A stretch of DNA of 43,608 nucleotides from Myxococcales bacterium (GCA_028287115.1 JAQBQF010000324.1:1-43608); one strand, 5' to 3'. Counted from the stretch's first letter, positions 8,926 through 16,471 are shown. Notes: generated from the letters alone by a model not told the origin. Translations and numbers: made by a program.

Positions 8926-9420
8926 TCAGCTCGCCGCTCGAATGCTCGGCTTGAGCTGTGCGCGCAGGTGATCCGGAAGCCGGGCGAGCTCCGCCGGATC
9001 ATCATCGACGATCAGACCGCGGCACTTCACGGTGCCACACGCGCAAGGCTCGGCGGCCTCGGCGACGAACGCATAGTCGTACGTGATCTCTTCGCCGGTG
9101 GCGATGTCGCGGCGCGCGACCCACCAAGCAATCACCAGCTGGTGCTCGGCGTCCCACTTCGACTCGACGTCGCAATTGGGGTCACACGAATGATTGAACC
9201 AGCGCGTCTGATCGACCAGATCCCAGAACACGTCCTCGCCTGATCCCGACTGTTCGCCATCGACGATCAGCGCGTACGTGTCGTCGAAGTCGGCGTCACG
9301 CCGATACAGCACGCCGTCGCCGAAGCAGATCCGTTCGCCTTGCTTGAACGGGCGCGTGGTCACGACGCCGTAGCCATGGATCGCAGACATCACGACACGC
9401 AGGCCATCCATCAGCGGCAT
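8926..9420 (-). CDS. SET-domain protein (putative lysine methyltransferase)
   Basis: A 164-residue protein consisting almost entirely of one SET domain. The S-adenosylmethionine-binding and pseudoknot motifs are clear: SAIHGYGVVTTRPFKQGE (about 12-29), RWFNHSCDPNC (about 73-83) and GEEITYDYAF (about 109-118). A post-SET-like CACGTVKCRG (about 124-133) gives three Cys which, with the Cys of NHSC, could bind one zinc. SET enzymes transfer methyl groups to protein lysines; most known members are eukaryotic, with bacterial ones known in pathogens and environmental lineages. The substrate here is unknown. The start is ATG 9420; internal Met 4 and Met 11 are alternatives. A copy of the 76-bp repeat lies just upstream, between this gene and asd. 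Confidence 0.88.
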   Translation of the reverse strand: MPLMDGLRVVMSAIHGYGVVTTRPFKQGERICFGDGVLYRRDADFDDTYALIVDGEQSGSGEDVFWDLVDQTRWFNHSCDPNCDVESKWDAEHQLVIAWWVARRDIATGEEITYDYAFVAEAAEPCACGTVKCRGLIVDDDPAELARLPDHLRAQLKPSIRAAS

Positions 9421-9455
9421 GGGCGCGTATGTATCGTCAACGCACAGGCGAAATC

Positions 9456-9530
9456 AACCCCTCCGGGATTCCTCGGGCCAAGGATGCGCGTCCTCGCTTC
9501 GCCGCGGGCGCACTCGATCCATCGCCCTCG
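9456..9530 (-). repeat. Solitary copy of the 76-bp intergenic repeat
   Basis: This 75-bp stretch closely matches the units of the array at 16162-16466, sharing the cores tcctcgggccaa, gcgcgtcctcgcttcgc and cgatccatcgccctcg. It begins 14 bases beyond the asd stop codon in the direction of asd transcription. Like the array, it lies between two minus-strand genes and starts right after the stop codon of the upstream one. The hairpin arms gcgcgtcc and gggcgcac are kept with one mismatch. Confidence 0.85.
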
Positions 9531-9544
9531 GTCAGCGGATCGGA

Positions 9545-10639
9545 TCAGCCGATGTAGCCGGCGGCGACCAAGTGCTCCGCCATCAGGATGCACCCCTTGG
9601 CAGCGCCCATCTTCGTGTTGTGCGAGACCAGCACGTACTTCCAACCGGTCGGCGAGTGCTCGTCGCGGCGCAGCCGGCCGATCACCGTGGTCATGCCATC
9701 GTTCATGTCGCGATCCATCCGGGGCTGTGGCCGGAACGGATCCTCGTGCACGTGGATCAGTGCGGGTGGTGCCGACGGATAGCCGGCGCTCACGAACTCG
9801 CGTCCGAATCCGCGCCACGCGGCCGAGATCTCTGCATCGCTCGCTTCGCGCGCGAGCTCGACGTGCACCGCTTCCGTATGTCCTTCGATAACGGCGACGC
9901 GCGTGCACGTGCAGCTGATCGCGATCGGCGCGGCCTCGATCGCCCCGCCCTTGAGCGTTCCGAGGATCTTCAAGGTCTCCTTCTGGACCTTCTCCTCTTC
10001 CTTCGGAATGTACGGGATCAGGTTGTCGATGATGTCGAGGCCGATCACACCGGGAGAGCGACCTGCACCAGAAACCGATTGCATCGAGACCATGTGCACG
10101 CGCTTGACGCCGAACTGGCGGTGCAGCGGCGCGAGCGAGTACGCGAGCCCGACCGTCGTGCAGTTCGGATTCGGTAGGATGAAGCCCTTGAACCCGCGCT
10201 TCTCCTTGTGCGTCTCGATCAGCTTCGCGTGATCCATGTTGATGCCGGGCAACATGAGCGGCACGTCGTCTTCGTAACGGAACGCCGACGCGGTCGACAG
10301 CACCGGCGTGGTCTTCGCATAGATCGGCTCGAGCAGCTTTGCCGGGCCAGCTTCGACCGCCGTGAACACGAGATCGACCTTCGTCGCATCGAGCTTCTCG
10401 GCGTCTTCGACCATCATCGCGCCAATGCGCTCGGGAAGCGCGATGCTCGTGAACCACTGCACCGCGCCGTTGTCATTGCGAATCGCGTCGCGATAGGTCT
10501 TGCCTGCCGACCGCGTCGAAGCGGCAAGCGCAACGATCTCGAACTGCGGATGCGCAGAAAGTGCAGCGATGAACTGCTGACCGGCAAGCCCGGTGGCTCC
10601 GACAAGAGCGACTCTGATTCGGCGTTTGGAAGTTGTCAT
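9545..10639 (-). CDS. asd: Aspartate-semialdehyde dehydrogenase
   Basis: A 364-residue enzyme that reduces aspartyl-4-phosphate to aspartate semialdehyde with NADPH. This is the step after aspartokinase toward lysine, threonine, methionine and diaminopimelate. The N-terminal nucleotide-binding motif is VALVGATGLAGQQ. The active-site Cys is in LPNPNCTTVGLA, and a substrate-binding segment GAGRSPGV follows. The PNPNCTT form and length place it with the archaeal/fungal-type enzymes rather than the E. coli type. I chose ATG 10639 (MTTSKRRIRVALVG) because the fold begins there; an in-frame extension to 10693 adds only poorly conserved residues. The aspartokinase gene is in the same window at 29868 but not linked to it. 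The gene diverges from recQ. Confidence 0.93.
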   Translation of the reverse strand: MTTSKRRIRVALVGATGLAGQQFIAALSAHPQFEIVALAASTRSAGKTYRDAIRNDNGAVQWFTSIALPERIGAMMVEDAEKLDATKVDLVFTAVEAGPAKLLEPIYAKTTPVLSTASAFRYEDDVPLMLPGINMDHAKLIETHKEKRGFKGFILPNPNCTTVGLAYSLAPLHRQFGVKRVHMVSMQSVSGAGRSPGVIGLDIIDNLIPYIPKEEEKVQKETLKILGTLKGGAIEAAPIAISCTCTRVAVIEGHTEAVHVELAREASDAEISAAWRGFGREFVSAGYPSAPPALIHVHEDPFRPQPRMDRDMNDGMTTVIGRLRRDEHSPTGWKYVLVSHNTKMGAAKGCILMAEHLVAAGYIG

Positions 10640-10991
10640 GGCGATAGCATTTTTTTCGAATGGTGAGCGTTCTTCGTCGCGAACGGCAAGCAATTCAGCA
10701 CGCTACAGAATGCAGGTCAAGGGTAGGAGATTTCGTCTATTCACGCGTACGTAAAAAACGATCTCTATGAGCAAAACTGCCACAATCCAATGTTCGCCGT
10801 TCTCACGAGGTCCTAGCGAGCTTTCGCTTGCGTGACAATGCTTTGTGGGCGACGTTGGGTTGATGCCCAAAGGCCTCGGAGATGAGCGTCGTAAGAGACG
10901 CGCACCGAGCGAACCTCGGCTCAGAGCTTCGTCTCCCGGCACGCGTGTGGCGACGCCGCCGGCGAAGCTTCCGCGCGGCACTCGCGATGCG
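10640..10991. other. Intergenic region between asd and recQ
   Basis: This divergent spacer is AT-richer than its surroundings between 10640 and 10850 (runs such as a 7-T tract at 10650 and taaaaaa near 10752), so it probably carries promoters for both genes. The part from 10845 to 10991 is open in the recQ frame with possible starts at GTG 10845 and ATG 10863. Its third codon positions are poor in G/C and its product is basic and low-complexity, so I do not count it as coding with confidence. Confidence 0.4.
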
Positions 10992-12995
10992 ATGCAACCG
11001 ATCATGGCGGATGCAGCGGCGATCACCGTTCCCGTGATCGATCCGGTCGCGCTCGAAGCATCGGTCGATCAACCACATCATGCACTCGATCACGATCCGG
11101 ACACGATCGTGGTCGATCCGTCCGATGCCGACGATCATGTCAGCGCGCTCGACGTCGAGTTCGAGCCACTCGATCTCGAAGCAGACGACGACACGATCGA
11201 CCGTCACATGCTCGAGCTCGCGAAGCGCCGGTTCGGCCTCAAAGCGTTCCGTCCCGGCCAGGCGCTCGCGATTCGCAACGTGCTCGCGGGAATCGACACG
11301 CTCGCGATCATGCCGACCGGTGCCGGCAAGTCGCTGTGTTATCAGCTGCCGGCGCTCGAGCTTCCCGGCGTAACGCTCATCGTCTCGCCGCTGATCGCGC
11401 TGAGGAAGGATCAGCACGACAAGCTCGCCGAGCTCGACATCGAGGTCTTGCGCCTCGACTCGACGTTGTCGCCGCGCGACGAAGCGACCGCGCTCGCGCG
11501 CCTGTCGGAGAATCGTCCGTGCATCGCGTACGTCACGCCCGAGCGCCTCAGCGAGCCGAGGTTCCGCGAGCGCCTCGCGTCGGTCAGCGTCGCGCTGTTC
11601 GTCGTCGATGAGGCGCATTGCATCTCGCAATGGGGGCACGACTTCCGTCCGGCGTACCTCGGCCTGGGCGAGGCGGTCAAGGCACTCAAGTCGCCTCCCG
11701 TGCTCGCGCTGACCGCGACCGCGCCGCCGAAAGTCAAAGACGACATCCTCGCGCAGCTGCAGATTCCCGACGCGTCGGTGATCGACATCGGGCTCGATCG
11801 CCCGAACCTGCGCTATCACGTGATCAAAGCGTCGAGCGAGCGCAAGAAGCAAGCGCTGCTGCTGCGCCTGATCGAGAAGCAGCCGGGCTGCGGCATCATC
11901 TACGCCGCGACCGTGAAGACCGTCGACGCGCTCGCGGACTTCTTGTGGTCGCAGGGTGTCGAGTGCGGTCGTTATCACGGCCGGATGCGCGCCAAGGATC
12001 GCGAGCGCGTGCAGAGCGCGTTCATGGAGCGCAGCGAGCCGCGGCTGATGGTCGCGACGAACGCGTTCGGCCTCGGCGTCGACAAGCAGGACCTCCGGTT
12101 CGTCATCCACTACAACTTCCCCGGCTCGCTCGAGAGCTACTACCAGGAAGCCGGCCGCGCAGGCCGGGACGGAATTCCGGCGGACTGCGTGCTGCTCTAT
12201 CAGCCCGAGGACAAGCGGATCCAGAGCTTCTTCCTAGGCGGCCGCTATCCAACGCCCGAACAAACGCGCGCGGTCGCTGAAGCGCTCGTCCACATGACGC
12301 AGGGTCGTGTCGCGACACCGGAGACCGACGATCACGATCCGGTGTTCGTCGCGGTCAAGGACATCGCCGAGCGCGCCGATGCCCCCGCGAAGAAGGCGCG
12401 CGTCGTGCTGTCATTCCTCAAAGAAGTCGGCTTCGCCGCGGAAGCGCCGGGTGCGCGATTCGCACCGCTCGCGAGCGAGCCGCCGAGCATCGAGAACCTC
12501 GCGCGGGCCGCGAACCGGTACGAGCAGAAGCGCGCGCAAGACAGAGCACGGCTAGCCGCGATGCTGCGCTACTCGCAATCGCACCTGTGCCGGACGCGGC
12601 TGCTCGTCACCTACTTCGGTTACACCGATCATCCCGCGTGCGGCACGTGTGACAACTGCCAGCGTGCATCCCGCCAGGCGCCGACGCCGCAGCGCGATGC
12701 AGAGGTGATGGCGCAAGAGCAAACTGCTCGCCGCGGCGGCGATCAGGAGACGCGCAAAGCGCTGCTCGAAGAGGCGATGCGTCGCCGGCACACCGGTGGC
12801 CGCGGCCGCGCCCTGAAGATCGAGCGTGTCAAGCGTCCCGTGTTCGGTCCGCTCGAGAAGGGCGACATCGTGCGCCACGCCCGTTGGGGCGAAGGTGAAG
12901 TCGTCCGCGTCGTCGGCGACAGCATCCACACGTTCTTCCCCGTGCACGGCGAGAAGCTGCTCAAGGCGAGCTTCCTCGAAAAGATCGCCGGTTAG
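10992..12995 (+). CDS. recQ: RecQ-family ATP-dependent DNA helicase with Tudor-like C-terminus
   Basis: A superfamily 2 helicase of 667 residues from ATG 10992 (up to 716 from GTG 10845). After an acidic His/Asp-rich N-terminal extension of about 70 residues comes the helicase core: motif 0 FGLKAFRPGQ, Walker A MPTGAGKS (near 107-114), DEAH with the RecQ-specific HCISQWGHDFRP, and motif VI SYYQEAGRAGRDG. A RecQ-Ct zinc site follows with Cys at about 533, 550, 553 and 556. There is no HRDC domain. Instead the last 45 residues (GDIVRHARWGEGEVVRV through the end) resemble the small beta-barrel found at the C-terminus of UvrD/PcrA helicases. It unwinds forks and recombination intermediates. The start is uncertain; the core is not. 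Confidence 0.93.
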   Translation: MQPIMADAAAITVPVIDPVALEASVDQPHHALDHDPDTIVVDPSDADDHVSALDVEFEPLDLEADDDTIDRHMLELAKRRFGLKAFRPGQALAIRNVLAGIDTLAIMPTGAGKSLCYQLPALELPGVTLIVSPLIALRKDQHDKLAELDIEVLRLDSTLSPRDEATALARLSENRPCIAYVTPERLSEPRFRERLASVSVALFVVDEAHCISQWGHDFRPAYLGLGEAVKALKSPPVLALTATAPPKVKDDILAQLQIPDASVIDIGLDRPNLRYHVIKASSERKKQALLLRLIEKQPGCGIIYAATVKTVDALADFLWSQGVECGRYHGRMRAKDRERVQSAFMERSEPRLMVATNAFGLGVDKQDLRFVIHYNFPGSLESYYQEAGRAGRDGIPADCVLLYQPEDKRIQSFFLGGRYPTPEQTRAVAEALVHMTQGRVATPETDDHDPVFVAVKDIAERADAPAKKARVVLSFLKEVGFAAEAPGARFAPLASEPPSIENLARAANRYEQKRAQDRARLAAMLRYSQSHLCRTRLLVTYFGYTDHPACGTCDNCQRASRQAPTPQRDAEVMAQEQTARRGGDQETRKALLEEAMRRRHTGGRGRALKIERVKRPVFGPLEKGDIVRHARWGEGEVVRVVGDSIHTFFPVHGEKLLKASFLEKIAG

Positions 12996-13023
12996 CCACC
13001 GCGTCGAGTGTTATCCTCGACGC

Positions 13024-13317
13024 ATGGCTCGAGTCATGCGTCGGCTCTCGCTCGTGGTGTGCCTGCTGTGCTCGGCGTTCGCGCACGCGGATCGGGGCAA
13101 GCCGCAACCGCCTCCGCCGTGCGAAGGTCCGAAGCCTGCCAAAGGCTGCGTCCAGACCATCGACATGGGCAAGGGTCTCGACGTCAGCGGACAGAATCGC
13201 ACCGCGCAGCTGCTCTACTTCCTCGAGCGCGCGAACGAGGAGCTCGAACGCGCGAGCCTCGAGCGTCGCTCGTTCATCCCGCGCCTCGTGCTGACGATCG
13301 AAGAAGAAAAGCTCTAG
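13024..13317 (+). CDS. Small secreted protein of unknown function
   Basis: A 97-residue product beginning MARVMRRLSLVVCLLCSAFAHADR. This is a basic start, a hydrophobic core and an AHA-D signal-peptidase I site near residue 22. The mature part has a Pro-rich stretch (QPPPPCEGPKPAKGC), two Cys, and a helix-forming charged C-terminal half (LLYFLERANEELERASLERR). It is probably exported to the periplasm. I recognise no family. It starts 28 bp after recQ and may be cotranscribed with it. Its TAG overlaps the TAG of the convergent DUF488 gene in the palindrome CTAG (13314-13317). ATG 13036 is an alternative start. Confidence 0.7.
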   Translation: MARVMRRLSLVVCLLCSAFAHADRGKPQPPPPCEGPKPAKGCVQTIDMGKGLDVSGQNRTAQLLYFLERANEELERASLERRSFIPRLVLTIEEEKL

Positions 13318-13892
13318 CTCGTTCGTCGACGGCGAGCGCGCGGTGGGGGATAGCGCACGGTCTGGTGCTTGCGATCGATCCGCGCAAACGGCGTCAGCGG
13401 GGCGGGCTCGGCTTTGGTCTGGTTGAAGATGTGAACGACCGGGATGCCGCGCGCGATCACGTAGTCCGCGACGATCCGGCGATGGCACCGCCACCACAGC
13501 GCCTCGGCGCACATGATCGCGCAGGTGCGCGTGGCCGCCAGGGCGAGAAGCTGATCGAGGGCTTCTGTAAACGGCGGCGTCTCCGCGTAGTCCGCATAGT
13601 TCTTGAAGGCGGCGACCTCCCAGCCTGCATTGCGCGCGGGCTTTGCTGTCTTCGATTTGCCACGCCGACCGCCGAGCGCCGGCATCGACACGTACGTGAG
13701 GCCTTGTCGCGCAAGCCGAGGAGCGAGGACGTCCTCGTTGAACTGTGGGTTCGCGCGGGACCGCGTGAAGTGTCGGATGTCGACGAGTGTCGTCACGTTC
13801 CACGCCTTCAGGGCGGCGACGAGCGCCGGGTACGTGCGCGTCGAGTGACCGATCGTGTAGAGCGGGGGCGCCGGTTTCTGCGACGCGGGCAC
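13314..13892 (-). CDS. DUF488 family protein
   Basis: A 192-residue protein with the DUF488 hallmarks: TIGHSTRTY near the N-terminus, TTLVDIRHFTRSRANPQF (about 34-51), a central ALGGRRG, and CAEALWWRCHRRIVADYV with the conserved Cys/Glu and Cys-His-Arg. The family is widespread and small; its biochemical role is not established, though the conserved Cys/His/Arg set suggests an enzyme or nucleic-acid-linked role. The chosen start is GTG 13892, just before the conserved core. The upstream frame stays open only as a shadow of the vapC gene. The C-terminal tail is very Arg-rich. It lies 68 bp downstream of vapC on the same strand. Confidence 0.85.
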   Translation of the reverse strand: MPASQKPAPPLYTIGHSTRTYPALVAALKAWNVTTLVDIRHFTRSRANPQFNEDVLAPRLARQGLTYVSMPALGGRRGKSKTAKPARNAGWEVAAFKNYADYAETPPFTEALDQLLALAATRTCAIMCAEALWWRCHRRIVADYVIARGIPVVHIFNQTKAEPAPLTPFARIDRKHQTVRYPPPRARRRRTS

Positions 13893-13960
13893 GCCTAACG
13901 ATACGGCAGCGCCGCTGGGCTGTCGTGCTGGTAGGCGGTGCTCGAATCGATCGCGAGCGA

Positions 13961-14344
13961 TCAGAGCCGGTTGATCTGCGGCAGATGGTCGAAGTGCGAA
14001 TCGCGCGAGAACAACGTCAGGCCGTGCTCGACGGCAAGCGACGCGATCCACAGATCGTGCGTCGGAATCGGCGTGCCCTGCTGCCGCAACTGCCGATAGA
14101 GCATCGCGTACACGTGAGTCGTCGCCTCGGACGCGAACAGCGATTCGACACCGGGCTTCGCCAGGAACGTCTGCAGCGTGTGTTCGTTCTCGCGACCCTT
14201 GCGGCCTACGGCGAAACCCGCACGCAACTCGGCGACCACGACGAACGGCACGAAAATCGCGTCGGCGCTCTCCAGGATCTGGACCACTTCGCGATCGCCA
14301 TCGGCCAGGTCCCGGTAGCGATTCGTGTCGAGGAGCAGTCTCAC
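13961..14344 (-). CDS. vapC: VapC-type PIN-domain toxin ribonuclease
   Basis: A 127-residue PIN-domain protein starting LLLDTNRYRDL. The expected metal-binding acidic residues are present: D6, E39 (VVVAELRAG), D97 (THDLWIASLA) and D115/D119 (FSRDSHFDHL). VapC toxins are magnesium-dependent RNases that usually cut tRNA or rRNA and are held inactive by their antitoxin. GTG 14344 overlaps the antitoxin stop TGA by four bases (GTGA), so translation is coupled; GTG 14350 is an alternative that adds two residues. The toxin has all catalytic residues and normal length, so it looks functional. Confidence 0.92.
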   Translation of the reverse strand: MRLLLDTNRYRDLADGDREVVQILESADAIFVPFVVVAELRAGFAVGRKGRENEHTLQTFLAKPGVESLFASEATTHVYAMLYRQLRQQGTPIPTHDLWIASLAVEHGLTLFSRDSHFDHLPQINRL

Positions 14345-14583
14345 CGCCACAGATCCGGATCGATGCGCCGCTGATCGGCAAGGACCTCGTCGGTGGCGCG
14401 ATCTCGCTGCCACTTCCCGGCGACGTCGTCGAGGCTGCGATTCTTCATGAGCTCACCCGCGAGCCCGAGACCACGTTTCAATGCCTCGACAGCAACCTCG
14501 TTGAGGCTCTTGCCCTCTTCTCGCGCGCGCCTTCGCAGCAACGCGTCGATGGCGTCGGGAACGTTGCGAAGCGTATACTGCAT
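14341..14583 (-). CDS. vapB: VapB/FitA-like ribbon-helix-helix antitoxin
   Basis: An 80-residue protein. Residues 1-42 fit a ribbon-helix-helix DNA-binding fold: strand MQYTLRNVP, helix DAIDALLRRRAREEG, then KSLNEVAVEALKRGL. The C-terminal half (WQRDRATDEVLADQRRIDPD) is charged and would wrap the PIN toxin, as in FitAB and VapBC complexes. Such antitoxins repress their own promoter as toxin-antitoxin complexes. Nested inverted repeats and a promoter lie directly at the start codon (14582-14618), which fits autoregulation. The antitoxin precedes the toxin with a 4-base overlap, the usual order. Confidence 0.9.
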   Translation of the reverse strand: MQYTLRNVPDAIDALLRRRAREEGKSLNEVAVEALKRGLGLAGELMKNRSLDDVAGKWQRDRATDEVLADQRRIDPDLWR

Positions 14584-14618
14584 GCCTGCAGTGTAGGCAT
14601 TGCGTGCAGGCAGCGCAA
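14582..14618 (-). promoter_or_regulatory. vapBC promoter and nested operator palindromes
   Basis: Read on the minus strand, TTGCGC (14618-14613), a 17-nt spacer and TACACT (14595-14590) form a good -35/-10 pair. The -10 element ends 6 nt before the ATG at 14583, so transcription would begin at or within the start codon, giving a nearly leaderless mRNA. Two inverted repeats overlap it: atgcct 14582-14587 with aggcat 14595-14600, and gcctgca 14584-14590 with tgcaggc 14605-14611. They are placed where a bound antitoxin would block RNA polymerase. Confidence 0.65.
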
Positions 14619-14656
14619 CTCGTTTTGGGGAGCGTGGGCTTCGTCAACTGCTTGCG

Positions 14657-15442
14657 CTATTTGCGGGCGCTCTTCGCCGCGCGCTGGCGGCGCATCTCGT
14701 AGAGCGCGAGCGATGCAGCGACCGAGACATTGAACGAGCCGACCGCGGAGCGCTGCATCGGCAGCTCGGCGTGGAAGTCGCAGTTCTTGGCGACCAGCGG
14801 GCGAATCCCGGTTGCCTCGGCACCGAGCACGAGCACGAGCGGCATCGTGCCGTCGATCTGATCGATCGGCTGCGCGTTGTTCTCGGAGTGGACCGCGACG
14901 CGCCACAGGCCGAGCTCGCGCATCTGCTCGAGCGCACGCACGAGGTTGCCGACTTGCGCGATCGGGAGGAGCTCGCTCGCTCCCGCGGAGGCCTTCGCCA
15001 CGATCGCCGTGACTTGCGCGGAGCGATGGTCGGGAATGATCACGCCGCCCACCCCGAGGAGGTACGCGGAGCGCAAGATCGCACCCCGGTTGCGCGGATC
15101 TTCCACGCCATCCAGGGCCACGAGCAGTGCCGGCTCGTCGGGGGAGATCAGGTCCTCGAGCTCGACGTACTCGTAAGGGCCGAGCCACGCGACGACCCCT
15201 TGATGACGCGCATCCTCACCCGCGGTGCGATCGAGCGTCTGGCGATCGCGATCTTCGACCTTGATGCCCGCGGCGCGCGCCGCCATCACGATCTGCGCGA
15301 CCGGATCGTGCGAGACCTTGTCGGCACGCTTCGGATCGACCCAGACCGCGAGCACTGACTTCGGCTTCCGACTGACGAGCTCGCGGACGGGCCCGACGCC
15401 GTAGACCATGCGATCGCCGGGTGCCGAGGAGGAGGCCGTCAC
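14657..15442 (-). CDS. rlmB: SpoU/TrmH-family rRNA 2'-O-methyltransferase (RlmB-like)
   Basis: A 261-residue SPOUT-class methyltransferase. An N-terminal substrate-binding domain (VYGVGPVRELV onward) is followed by the three SpoU motifs: LDGVEDPRNRGAILRSA (about 110-126), LVLGAEATGI (about 204-213) and QRSAVGSFNVSVAASLALYE (about 230-249). In E. coli RlmB methylates G2251 of 23S rRNA using S-adenosylmethionine. Length and motif layout fit RlmB best, but other TrmH-family targets cannot be excluded. The GTG start at 15442 overlaps the pyrF stop by four bases (GTGA), so the two are coupled. It ends 73 bp before the vapB start. Confidence 0.88.
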   Translation of the reverse strand: MTASSSAPGDRMVYGVGPVRELVSRKPKSVLAVWVDPKRADKVSHDPVAQIVMAARAAGIKVEDRDRQTLDRTAGEDARHQGVVAWLGPYEYVELEDLISPDEPALLVALDGVEDPRNRGAILRSAYLLGVGGVIIPDHRSAQVTAIVAKASAGASELLPIAQVGNLVRALEQMRELGLWRVAVHSENNAQPIDQIDGTMPLVLVLGAEATGIRPLVAKNCDFHAELPMQRSAVGSFNVSVAASLALYEMRRQRAAKSARK

Positions 15443-16140
15443 GCGCCGAGCTCCGCGATGATCGCGCGCGCCGCCGCGGCCGGATCCGGGGCGTCGCGCA
15501 GCGGCCGCCCGACGACGATCAGATCCGCACCCGCGGCCCGCGCCTCACCTGGTGTCATCACGCGCTTTTGATCGCCCGCGGCAACGCCTGCCGGGCGAAC
15601 ACCCGGTGTCACGATCAGAAACGCGGCCGGCACGATCGCGCGGATCGTGGCGACTTCATGCGGCGAGGCCACGACCCCGTCGCAGCCGGCCCGCAGCGCG
15701 AGCTCCGCGCGGCGGCGCACGAGCTCGGCGACCGGACCCTGGCAGCCGATCTGCGCGAGATCCGCGTCATCGAGCGATGTCAGCACCGTCACCGCGAGGA
15801 CGCGCGTGTCACCCGCGGATCGCGCCGCCTTGACCGCCGCCTCGAGCATCGCGCGACCACCGGCCGCATGAACGGTGAGGAGCCCTGCCCCGAGCGCCGC
15901 GACCTTGCCCGTCGCGCGCGCGACCGTCTCGGGAATGTCGTGCAACTTGAGATCGAGCATCACCGCGAGGCCGCGACGCGCGTATTCGCGCACGAGCTCG
16001 GGACCTTCCGCGCAGAACAGCTCGAGCCCGAGCTTGACCCAGCTCGGCACGCCCGCGAGGCGCGCGACGAGGCCTTCGGCTTCGTCACGACTCGGCGCAT
16101 CGAGCGCGGCGATCAAGCGGTTGCCGACGGAGAACGTCAT
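15439..16140 (-). CDS. pyrF: Orotidine 5'-phosphate decarboxylase
   Basis: A 233-residue TIM-barrel enzyme that converts OMP to UMP, the last step of de novo pyrimidine synthesis. The catalytic Asp-Lys-Asp set is seen in MLDLKLHDIPET (about 60-71). The phosphate-binding C-terminal motif is DLIVVGRPL, and VTPGVRP marks the phosphate loop region. The start is ATG 16140. The frame stays open upstream only because it reads through the tandem repeat array, which I do not consider coding. It overlaps rlmB by four bases. The array at 16162-16471 occupies nearly all of its upstream region, leaving about 20 bp for a separate promoter. Transcription may therefore come from the upstream lipoprotein gene or from within the repeats. 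Confidence 0.95.
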   Translation of the reverse strand: MTFSVGNRLIAALDAPSRDEAEGLVARLAGVPSWVKLGLELFCAEGPELVREYARRGLAVMLDLKLHDIPETVARATGKVAALGAGLLTVHAAGGRAMLEAAVKAARSAGDTRVLAVTVLTSLDDADLAQIGCQGPVAELVRRRAELALRAGCDGVVASPHEVATIRAIVPAAFLIVTPGVRPAGVAAGDQKRVMTPGEARAAGADLIVVGRPLRDAPDPAAAARAIIAELGA

Positions 16141-16161
16141 GCCCCGCTGTCTACCACGCCC

Positions 16162-16471
16162 GTCACTTCTCCGGGATTTCCTCGGGCAAAGATGCGCGTC
16201 CTTGCTTCGCTGCGGGCGCGCCCGGTTCATCGCCCTCGGCCACCCTCGGAATTTCCTCGGGCCAAAGCTGTGCGTCCTCGCTTCGCTGCGGGCGCGCTCG
16301 ATCCAGCGATCTCGGTCACCCCCGGGATTTCCTCGGGCCAAAGCTGCGCGTCCTCGCTTCGCTGCGGGCGCGCCCGATCCATCGATCTCGGTCACCCTCG
16401 GATTTCCTCGGGCCAAAGTTGCGCGTCCTCGCTTTCGCTGTGGGCGCGCCCGATCGATCGCCCTCGGTCAC
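16162..16471 (-). repeat. Tandem array of four 76-77-bp intergenic repeats
   Basis: Four adjacent units lie at 16162-16238, 16239-16314, 16315-16390 and 16391-16466, followed by a fifth unit's first bases (gtcac). They differ by scattered substitutions and single-base indels. All share tcctcgggc(c)aaa, cgtcctcgcttcgctg and gggcgcgc. Within each, gcgcgtcc and gggcgcgc can pair as an 8-bp stem around a 12-nt loop (for example 346-353 with 366-373 in the third unit). The array begins immediately after the stop codon of the lipoprotein gene at 16472 and runs to about 20 bp before pyrF. A solitary copy lies at 9456-9530. The repeat carries no plausible gene; it may be a REP-like element or a processed or terminator structure. 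Confidence 0.92.

Noticed and set aside
8719..9243. Forward open frame between the Cys-motif gene and the SET gene
   Set aside because: Most of it is antisense to the SET gene; the free part (8665-8925) shows no start signal or recognisable protein.
10640..10693. N-terminal extension of Asd to 10693
   Set aside because: The added residues precede the fold, cross an A-rich stretch that looks like a leader, and the conserved protein begins at ATG 10639.
16162..16471. The repeat array as a CRISPR locus
   Set aside because: Units are 76-77 bp and directly abutting; there are no unique spacers and no cas genes.
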